Part shown: piece after piece, positions 36,042 through 44,888 of the stretch
Layout of the letters: every line of letters begins with the position of its first letter
Numbering within the stretch: position 1 is the stretch's first letter
NCBI RefSeq assembly: GCF_963169125.1
Contig: NC_084793.1
Coordinates: forward strand, 213,802,652-213,866,651
Source of the DNA: Humulus lupulus
Lineage: Eukaryota; Streptophyta; Magnoliopsida; Rosales; Cannabaceae
DNA length: 64,000 nt
Direction: 5' to 3'
Made by a program: the position numbers and the translations under genes
The notes under the pieces: model-generated
Databases searched by the model: none
Seen by the model: only the letters and a program-made list of their open reading frames with translations
Told to the model about the DNA's origin: nothing

Positions 36042-39000
36042 TTACTGAGGAGCAGGAGGGTCTTGAGGATTAGGGGGAGTGCCCTGGTCGGCGGGAGGAC
36101 CAGCTTCAGCGTCAGCAGCAGGTGCCTTGGCCTTCTCCTCTTCTTCCAACCGGATGGCGCATTGCGCCATCAGATTCCTCTTCAACCGCTCGGACAGGTA
36201 GTTGAAGTAGGCCTCCCGGTTGTGCTTCCAGAACTCGTAGAAGCAGAGGTGAGTGGCTTCCTTGTACTTCTTCAAATTCTTGGCCCCTTCCTCCTTGAGT
36301 TCCTACACTCGCTTCTCAAGCTTTGCCGTCTCCTCCCTGCTGGCGGTCAGATCAAATCCAAGCTGCTTGCATTCTTGAGTGACAAGCTTGGCACTTTCCC
36401 TGAATTTCTCCCGGGCATCATTGGCTTTCTTCAAGGCATCTTGGCTCTCCAGAAGCTCCTAGGTGAGATTGGCCTGGTCCTCGCACAGTTGCTCGTTAAG
36501 TTTGGACAGCTCTTTTTTCTCCTCGAGCAGCTTGTTGTTGTCAACCTCAAGTGCTTGCTTAGCCTGAGCAAGCCTGGAGTCAAAATTATTTTCGCGAGAA
36601 ACCAACGCCCCAACACGGCGCCAGCCAGCAGTTAGAGTTAGCAGCCCCTGGAGGATAAAAAATGGAACAAAGTAAGGGAAAGGAATCAGACATAAATGGC
36701 AAAGTAGCAGGAGATGACTTACGCTAACTATCTCGTTCAGCCCTCTGTTGACGACCTAGTCAGCATCCATCGAAGCAGTTTCGGTGATGGAAACCTGACC
36801 GCGTCTGTGCTTTGAGAGTTTGTATATCCTCTCTCGAGCTGACCCGACCACGAAGCTGGGCAAGGAGCCTTCGGGCAAGTTGTCCAATGCCTCCTTGTCA
36901 GCGGCCCTAGAAGAAGGTTGTGGATTAACAGGTGTGGGAGTCGTCTGCTCGGTGGGGGGTGGAGGTGTCGTGTTCTCCTTGGAAGGGGCAGTGGCTAGAG
37001 CATCGTCTGTTCGAGCCTTCTTTGAAGGGGTCTTGCTGCTTTCCCCTCGAGTCCTCTTGCTATCCTTCTTTGGGACAGAAGAGGCAGCGGCAGCCTGATA
37101 GTGCTCGAAGACGTCCTCAAAGTCCATACCTGCACAAAAGAAAGCAACTCGAGCAATAAGACTAAATGGTCATAAAGGGAACAGGGATAAAAGTAAAAGG
37201 ATTACAAGTAAAGTACCTAGGCTACAACTACTGGTTGTAGCATTATTTACTAAACTACCTAGTTCCTGGAAGAAATCTGAGTTTAAAGAGGGAGCATTCC
37301 TAAAGTTGGCGTCCCCATCAAATAGATGAGAGGGAATTGGAAAATGATTTAAAAGCGAGATTATTGCACCATTTACATCCGACGAATCATCAGAAAGTTC
37401 GGTAGGCTCGGTGACCTTTTGTTTTCCCTTACCCTCGGGGACCGAGGGTTTCTCCGCTCGATGGGGGACGGCAGGTTCCCTGATCGTAACCCCAGTTGGC
37501 CTCCTCCGTGGAGGAGGCGCCTGGGGTTGCTGCTTGGGTTTCACGTCGGCTTGGACACCGCCCGCCGAGGGTTCATTCGTCGCAGATTGGGAGCCCCAAA
37601 GGCCGACTAGCCTAAGGTTAGCCTCGTTGACTAAGTTTTTTACACTCTTATTAGCATTTGGCATGGTGGCTAAGAGTGTTTCCCTTGAATCCATCCCTGG
37701 AGTAGGGATTGGACGTAACCATGGGCCTGGAACACAGTGGAATGTCAAGACATTGCGACATAAAAACACTAAGTGAAGAAGCTACTGGTATAAGAATTTT
37801 TACCTCCTCGAGTAAGGAGGTTAGGAGTAAGGAAGTATTCATGGTGATACCTCCCCGCGTTAGAGATATAAGTGGTGCCGGACAAGAAAGTGCGCCCGGT
37901 TTCTTGGTGGCAGAGATGAAAAAACCCCGTGCCATCTTGGTTGGGGTTGGACTTAAGGTCGAAGAGAAAATTGACCTCGTGGGGGGTAGGTACTGGCCAT
38001 TTCTTGAGTTTATAAAGGATATAAAGTGCGGCCAGCATTCTATATCCGTTTGGGGTGATTTGAAAGGGAACAACTCCAAAGTAATTTGCTACCCCCTGAA
38101 AGAACGGATGAAAAGGCAAGGTGGCACCTGCCTCGAAGTGAAACCGCGACCATGCGCTATAGGCTCCGCCTGGCAGGTTGGCTCGCTGGTCGATAGAAGG
38201 TCTGACTAGGGTCACCCCCGTCAGGTTGTATTTATTTAAGTAGTTGGCGATCATCCGTATCGTCACCCTACTTTGGGGAACAACGTGCCACTCAATAGCT
38301 GGCTGGTCAGCATGACGAGGGCGGGCATGCCTTTGGACATTGGTGTAGGAGCAAATTCTCCTCGACCGCTGGTCGAGGGGGCATCAGCAGAAGGTTGGCT
38401 TGAGGAGTTAGGAGTTTTCCTTTTTTGAGTTTTTGTTTTTGTTCGGGCCATTCTCTGGGTTGGGGCTGGAGGACGGTTTGAACTAGGGTGAGAAAAAGGT
38501 ATTTCTGGTATCAAAGTGGATGGGTTTTCTTCGCCTTCAAGTAGTTGGGCCAAGAGGTCATCTTCAATAGGTCTTTCTCCTCCCCAAGGGTCTTGCATAT
38601 GAACTACAAACAGACAATGGAGGAGATAAGACACAGTCTGCGAAGTAGTGTGGAAGATTGGGATAACGTTGCTCGCGTCTAAGTAACCAGCAGCATCCTA
38701 CCCCTACACTAAGATTTGGCACTAGTGGTTTGAAAAACGGATCAAAAAGGAAATAAACTATTTTCTGAAAGAGAACTTTTTCGACTCCTGAAGGGCGGGA
38801 AAAAACCCAGTTTTTTCACCTAGCTTAAAGATTGAATTTTTACGTCGATCTTACGCCCTAAGCCTATGATCCTTACTATTAAACTAAGTCCTAACTTATA
38901 CAGAGCAAAAAGACACCCTCTTACCAAGCATTGAAAGGTTTATACAAAAAATCCTCATAAAACCCTACTCAAGAACACGGAAATCACAGAGCATAGTAAC

Positions 39001-39206
39001 GGCATGCATGGCATAAAGAAAATTTTAAAAAGCAAAGTAATTACCTGGGCGAAGATGGAGATTCAGAAAAAAATAGAAATTTCGAGTCGGAAAGACCTTC
39101 AGCTAGACGCCTGACTGGTTTCGAAGCTCTGTATTCTGGAAGCAAGGTTCTTAAGGTTCTTGACAAAGATGGTGAGTAAAAAATTATAGGGAAGAATAAG
39201 AAGTTA
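36042..39206 (-). pseudogene. Antisense multi-exon gene of the second Tat element (Transposase_28-type domain)
   Basis: Minus strand. Untranslated exon ends at 39045 (CAG, then gtaatt). Coding exon 1 is 38603-37804, with ATG at 38598. Exon 2 is 37726-37217, exon 3 is 37129-36723, and exon 4 is 36647-36042. All introns are GT-AG. Exon 1 encodes a basic KTKTQKRK segment and a domain with NGYRMLAALYILY, NFLFDLKSNPNQDG and GFFHLCHQETGRTFL, which I assign to the 'putative gypsy type transposon' family (PF04195). Exon 2 is Pro-rich then acidic (LSDDSSDVN, IPSHLFDGD). Exons 3-4 give a KRTRGESSK-type basic patch and a long charged helix. One base is lost in exon 1 near 38338, so this copy is broken. 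Function is unknown. It matches the copy at 41412-44625 exon for exon. Confidence 0.75.
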
Positions 39207-39212
39207 CTTATA
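39207..39212 (-). promoter_or_regulatory. TATA box for the antisense gene (second Tat element)
   Basis: The minus strand reads ccctATAAGTA about 160 bases upstream of the first splice donor. The equivalent site in the other copy is a better TATAAATA (44650-44657). Conservation of place supports an antisense core promoter just upstream of the 3' LTR. Confidence 0.55.
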
Positions 39213-39445
39213 GGGGCCGAGGTATGGCAAAAGGTGGTAATCATTACTTCCCATTTTTGAAAATGTGGGGAACTGTATAAGTCATCAAATTGTTTTCTTG
39301 AAAACTGAAAAGGCTTGATTAGACATAATTATGTCACGGCTTTCAAAAACACACTGGGATCCTGACAGATTTCGTGGGGATATAAACGGTTGTTTCCCTA
39401 AAGTTTCTTTATTGCTGGTCGCACTAAACAAACTTGGGGGGCAAA
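39213..39445 (+). other. Spacer and polypurine tract before the second Tat element's LTR
   Basis: Non-coding. It ends with the G-rich acttggggggcaaa next to the LTR start at 39446, matching cttggggcaaa before 44889. This is the plus-strand primer tract. Confidence 0.7.
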
Positions 39446-40034
39446 TGTTATCCAAAAAACAGGCATGGATGACATGGCATACATTTAATACACGTGGCTG
39501 ACATCTGGCAGAATTCGTGCTCGACTATCGACCAGGAAGACAACTATTGTCACAACGTTCGATCTCTATATACGACCAGTCTGGTCGTACGCATGATATA
39601 CACGGAGAAGATCTTATGCAGTTATGATAGAATCTGAAATTATCTCCCATGATTTCCTGAGTATCCGATTATTTAGGAAATAATATCTATAACAAATTAA
39701 TGTAAATCTTCCTTGAGCCTATTAATAGAGATAGATAGCTCAAGGGAAGGGACTTTTTGCTTTCTGATTATCTGAGATTAGAGTTATTCTATTTGATATA
39801 TTGTCTTGTTCTTCAAAGGTTGGTGAAACTCATTGAACCCTAGTTCTTTGATCACTCCTTCGAATCTTATATCAATAACAGCTCAAGTGGACGTAGGTTA
39901 TTACCAGATTCTGGGGCCAAACCACTATAAATTCTTGTGTTCTTTATTGTTTTTGTCATCACATTCCTTTCAACGTATTTGTCCACGTCAAGCATATTTG
40001 ACTCTGTGTTAGTTGGCCAAAATCAGGGTCAACA
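39446..40034 (+). repeat. 3' LTR of the second Tat element
   Basis: Starts tgttatccaaaaaacag and ends gggtcaaca, 589 bp. Related to the outer LTRs (shared ctcgactatcgacca, gactggtcgta, gtggacgtaggttattacca) but with many differences, hence a separate subfamily. At 40035 it abuts integrase sequence directly, with no primer-binding site, so it is a 3' LTR and not the start of a third element. Confidence 0.85.
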
Positions 40035-40758
40035 CAGTGGTTGCTGTCGACTACTTCACCAAATGGGTCAAAGCTGAGCCACTCACAACCATAACGACTA
40101 AGAAAGTGCTTGATTTCGTAGTCAAAAACATCATTTGTCGCTATGGATTACCAAGGAAGATAGTCTCAGATAACGGCACCCAGTTTGACAGTGATCTATT
40201 CACGGACTTCTGCAAACGTCACGATATTATCAAAAGCTTTTCTTCAGTTGCTCATCCCCAGGCGAATGGGCAAGTCGAAGCAGTTAACAAGATGCTGAAG
40301 GATACCTTAAAGAAAAGACTCAAAGAAGCTAAGGGAGCATGGCCAGAACAGTTGCCTGAAGTCCTTTGGTCGTACAGAACATTCCACCGAATAGCAACAG
40401 GTCATACCCCGTTTTCCTTAGCATACGGGTATGAAGCCATGTTGCCTGTTGAGTTGGATCCACCCTCGCACCGCAGATTAACATACGACCAGGACTCTAA
40501 CAGCCAACTACTGATGGAATCCTTGGACTCGATTGATGAAAGGCGTGAACAAGCCCAGCTCCGAGTAGCTGCATACCAGCAGAAGGTCGCTCGGTATTTC
40601 AACTCTAAAGTGTGAGAAAGAAAATTCAATGTTGGAGACCTTGTTCTCCGAAGAGTTTTCCTTAACACCCGCGACCAGGCTGCTGGAGTACTCGGTCCAA
40701 ATTGGGAAGGGCCTTACCAGATTGATGAAGTCCTTCACCCAGGCAAGTATTATCAGTG
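40035..40758 (+). pseudogene. Integrase C-terminal two thirds of the outer Tat element
   Basis: It begins mid-domain at VVAVDYFTKWVKAEPL, directly after an LTR end. The core keeps D in VSDNGTQFDSD and E in HPQANGQVEAVNK, but the first catalytic Asp region (GIDLIG) is missing. The frame is open to 40615, then TGA follows NSKV, and the tail continues in frame with [17 protein letters not shown] and [15 protein letters not shown] to 40758. The preserved SDNGTQF and longer C-terminus show that it is not a copy of 34625-35311. The likely missing front is what was lost at the 29848 junction. Confidence 0.85.
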
Positions 40759-41411
40759 AACAATTCTTCTCAAAGAATTGGCTTGTATAAATTTTACTTT
40801 TTACATGTTTCGTGTAAGATCTTATTGATCACTCGTAAAGACATGTTTAGTCCATTTACTACGAGAATAAAAGGGATTGTGCTCAGCCAGTCATTTCTTG
40901 CCAACTATTGTATTTATTACAAGTATTTTCTCATTACATGTGTTGATTTGCTGTATTATAACTCTAATCATATTGCTACGAGAAGTAATGTTCGAGCAGG
41001 CTCTAGTCAAGGCAAGTGACCAAGGACCTAAAGCTCCCCAATCACTTGGGGGGCATACCAGGTACAAGTAAGCAAAGCATACCATTAAAAGGTATGTAAA
41101 CACATGAGCAAAATAAGTGAAAGCATGCTAGGGCACTTAGAGTATTTTTCAAATTTTTGATATTTTGTCAAATCAAACCAAGTGCTATGCTAAGTTCGGC
41201 CATGCGAACAATTAGATGTTATAATAATATGCAAATATATTATAATATCAAAGCGAATCCTTTTACACCGCAAGCAGTAACTGCTTGGATGTAATTGTTC
41301 AAATAAAAGTAAAAGCTGCTCGTGCAGCAAACCAAAAAATTATAGTCTTTACATCACCACCCGTAGGTCGTGTAGTTAAAAAGAAAAAAATAAAACATAA
41401 AGGGAAAAAGA
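40759..41411 (+). other. Spacer after pol, outer Tat element
   Basis: AT-rich and non-coding, homologous to 35434-36041. It differs by an extra segment near 41010-41060. It separates the pol end from the antisense gene end, so the two genes converge. Confidence 0.6.
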
Positions 41412-44400
41412 CTAAGGAGCTTGAGGAGCTAGAGGATCCTGAGGAAGGTTATGATCGACAGCACCCGCAGCCTTGGTGTCTGCACCATCCATCCCAGCAG
41501 TCAGTGAGATTTCGGGGGAAGCAGGGACCCTCGATCTTTCTTCCTCAGCCAACTGAGCCACACACAGAGCAAGCTCGGCATCCCTCGCATTCTCGGGAAG
41601 ATAGTCGAAGTTGGCACCCTGATTGTGCTTCCATAAATCATAGAAGCATCTCAGAGTGGCATTCTTGTACCTTTCCAAGTTGCCAGCATTGGTCTTCTCC
41701 AACTCCTTGACCCGGCCCTCCAAAGCTGTGGTCTCCTGCCTGCTCGCAATCAAGTCCAGCTCAAGTTGTTTGGCTGCTTTGTAGTTAAAGCGATTTGACT
41801 CCTTGTATTGGTCTCTCTGTTCGCAGGCTTTCTCCAAAGACTTCAGTTTCTCCTCCAACTCCTTAGCCAGTTGGGCATTTTCCTCAGCCACCGCCGCCAG
41901 CTGATCAGCATGTCTGGCCTTAACAGCTTTGAGTTCATCCTCGTGCCGTTGCTCTGAAGTCCTGGCCTGCTCGGTGACCGCACCCAGGCGGATGCGGCCG
42001 GCAGTAAGGGTTAGCATGGCCTGCAGTCAGAACAAAAGTTAGACAAACAGTAAACTAAGGAAGACATGTTTTCATAAAAAGAGATGACTTACACAAGTGA
42101 ACTCGTTTAGGGCACGGTTCAGAAATGGGTCAACACCCATCGTCTCCGTAGCAGCCATTGCCTCTCGGCAGCGTTCATGCTTCGCGATCTTGGTGACCCT
42201 CTCCTTGATCAGCTTGAAGGCGTGACCAACCATCTCGTTTCCAGTTGAGGCAGGGTCAGCCTGCTGAGGTTGGTCAGTCGGAGCCACGGGAGAAGGAGTC
42301 AACCCGGCTGCGGTAGATGGAGTCTGCTGCTCACAGGGAGAAGGTGGAGTCGTGGTGGCAAAAGGTATATCCTTCGAAGGGCCTGCGTTCCGAGCCTTCT
42401 TCGCCTGAGGAGCTTTGCTGCTCTCCCCGAGATGTCTCTTATTAGTTTTCTTCTTGCTTGGAGGAGCCGCGGCAGCCTCTGGAGCGCTGTAGAGGTCAAA
42501 TACATTGGTGGAGTCCATGTCTGAAAAGCAAAAACAAAGGCGAACAGTGAGATAGCATAAATGACTAAGTACATTACATCAGAAAAGAAGCAAAAAAGGA
42601 TTGCAAAGTAAAATACCCGAGCTATTATTTCTGGTCGCTACACTACAGACTCTACTAGTCTTATACTCGTTCTTTGACATGAAGAAGTCTGGCCCTAAAT
42701 TTGGAGCATATTTAAAATTGTCGTCCCCATCAAAAAGATGACAGGGAATTGGCAAATTGTCTAAAAGCGAAATAACTATACTGTTGTCATCTGACGAATC
42801 GTCAGAGAGATCGACAGGCTCGGTAGCCTTCTTCTTTCCTTTCCCCAAGGGGGCCGAGGGCCTCTCTGCTTGGGGAGTGCCAGCAGGTTCCCTGATCGTA
42901 ACCCCAGTCGGTCTCCTCCGTAGAGGTGACGCTTGAGGTTGCTGCTCGGGTTCCTCTTCGGCGCAAGCACTCCCTGTCGAGGGCCCCCTCGTGCCCAGTT
43001 GAGGGGCCCATGGGCCAACCATCCTAAGGTTAGCCTCTGTAACCAGATTCGTGACACTCCTTTCAGCATCAGCCATGCTGGCTAGGAGTGTCGATCTCAA
43101 CTCCATGTCCGGAGTTGGGTTTGGTCGCAACCACGGGCCTGGAAAACATCAACAATTTAAAACATTGTGGAGGAAAACACTAAGTAAAGAAGTCAGCTAG
43201 CAATACCAAAAATTTTACCTCCTCGTGCGAAAGCTAGGTTGTCCGCGACCATGTCATCCGTGAGAAAGTACTCTTGGTAGTACCTCCCCACGTTTGAGAT
43301 ATGAGTTGTGTCGGTCAGGAAAGTGCGCCCGGTTTCCTGATGACAGAGGTGGAAGAACCCTGTGCCTTCTTGGTTGGGGTTAGATTTGAGGTCGAACAGG
43401 TAGTTGACCTCATGAGGCGATGGCATGGACCATTTCTTCTGGCTGTACAGAATATAGAGTGCAGCAAGCATTCTATATCCATTCGGGGTTATTTGAAAGG
43501 GGGCAACTCCAAAATAGTTGGCCACCCCCTGAAAGAATGAGTGAAGAGGCAAGGTGGCCCTTGCCTCAATGTGAAACCGCGACCAGAGGCTGAAGGCGCC
43601 TCTAGGCAGATTCGCCCTTTGGTCTGGGTTAGGTTTGACTAGGGTCACCCCTGAGAAACTATATTTCCTTAAGTAGTTAGCGATCATTCTGATCGTCACC
43701 CTACTTTTAGAAACTACATACCAATCAACATCTGGCTGAATGGCGTGTCGAGGGCGGGCATGTCTTTGGATGTTTGGGTCGGGAGCATTTTCATCTCGAC
43801 CACTGGTCGAGGGAACATCAGCCGAAGCAGCAGGCTAATGAGAAGGGTCGGAGGTTTTCCTTTTCTGGGCCTTGATTTTGGTGCGAGCCATATTTTGGGT
43901 CAAGACTGGGGAAGCGTTTGGATTAGTACGAGAAAAGGGAATTTCAGGTATCAATGATGAGGGTTATTCTTCGTCCTCGAGTAGTTGAGCTAGCAGATCT
44001 TCGTCGATGGGTCTTTCTCCTCCCCACGGGTCTTGCATGTAAACTGCAAACAGACAAAGGAGGATATAAGACGCACAGCCTGGGAGCTTATGTTGAAAGT
44101 TGGAATAACGTTGCTCGCGTCTACGACCAGCAGTATTCTAACCGAAACACTAAGTTTTATGCGAACAATTTGAAAAACGGATCAAAAAGTGAAAGTAAAA
44201 AGTTTTTCTGGAAAAGGCTTTTTCAACTCCAAAGGGGCGGGAAAAACCTAGTTTTTCAGCTAGCCTAAAAATCGAATTTTTACTTCGATTTTACGCCCTA
44301 AACCCATGATCCTGACTATCAAACTGATTCCTAACTTCTACAGAGCAAAACTACACTACCCTATCAAGCATCAAACGGTATATACAAAATCTTCACAAAT

Positions 44401-44625
44401 TTCTACCCAAGAACATAAAAAATTTCAGAGCACAGAGACAGTATGCATGGCATCTCAAAGGGTTTAAACGTCGAAGAAATTTACCTGGATAAAGATTGAA
44501 GATTCTGAAAAGGAATGACTTTGGGTTTGCAAGCGAAGGACCCTTAGCAAAGTGACTGAAGACCTTTGAAGTTCCGGGTTCTGAAATAGTTCTTGAGAGT
44601 TCTTGGTAAAAAGATGGCGTGTAAA
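41412..44625 (-). pseudogene. Antisense multi-exon gene of the outer Tat element (Transposase_28-type domain)
   Basis: Minus strand. Untranslated exon about 44625-44485 (donor CAG/gtaaat). Coding exon 1 is 44043-43219, with ATG at 44038. Exon 2 is 43138-42617, exon 3 is 42520-42093, and exon 4 is 42020-41412. All junctions are GT-AG and match the copy at 36042-39206. Exon 1 carries the PF04195-like domain (NGYRMLAALYILYSQ, NYLFDLKSNPNQEG, GFFHLCHQETGRTFL). Exon 2 has a Pro/Arg-rich then acidic segment (DLSDDSSDDN). Exon 3 has KKKTNKRHLGESSK. Exon 4 is open for about 200 residues, a coiled coil (AEENAQLAKELEEKLKSLEK) then FYDLWKHNQGANFDYLPE. A TAA after LLEDEE (about 43966) and another stop near 43835 break exon 1. 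Its role in the element's life is not known to me. Confidence 0.8.
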
Positions 44626-44649
44626 GAGTTAAAAGAAGAATGTGGGGAT

Positions 44650-44657
44650 TATTTATA
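44650..44657 (-). promoter_or_regulatory. TATA box for the antisense gene (outer Tat element)
   Basis: TATAAATA on the minus strand, about 165 bases upstream of the untranslated exon's splice donor. That leaves room for a start point near 44620. The second copy has the related ATAAGTA at the same place. Confidence 0.65.
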
Positions 44658-44888
44658 GAAGCTGAGGTGTGTCGAAAAAGGGTAATCATGAGTTATCTTT
44701 TTCAAGGCATGGGGGAGTGTAACAGCCGTCGGAAATGTTTCTTGAAAACTGAAAAGGAATGATTAGATGTGATTAGGTAACAGTTTTCAAGAACGCACGA
44801 GAGGCTCTGACAGATTTCGTGGGGCATACGAAAAGTTAGTCTTCTAAGTTTACTTATTGCTAGTCGCAATAAATAAACTTGGGGCAAA

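Larger units (their letters stand above)
29849..40034 (+). mobile_element. Second Tat-lineage element, 5' LTR and front of gag lost, nested in the first
   Basis: It starts mid-gag at the position matching 25200 of the outer copy and runs through protease, RT, two RNase H domains, integrase and the antisense gene to its own 3' LTR (39446-40034). The LTR differs in many positions from the outer LTRs, so it is another subfamily. Immediately after its LTR end (tcaaca at 40034) the outer element's integrase resumes. About 230 bases of outer integrase (the equivalent of 34480-34710) are missing at the junction. The simplest reading is insertion into the outer integrase, then one deletion that removed the left junction, 5' LTR and part of gag. 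Confidence 0.75.

Noticed and set aside
36063..36635. Plus-strand frame of 190 codons, and others at 37709-38209 and 41285-41710
   Set aside because: These are the reverse of the exons of the antisense gene. The minus-strand reading has matching splice sites and a recognised domain.
39446..40758. Reading of 39446 as the 5' LTR of a third Tat element
   Set aside because: No primer-binding site, gag or protease follows. Integrase begins directly at the LTR edge, and a purine tract precedes it, so it is the 3' LTR of the second element.
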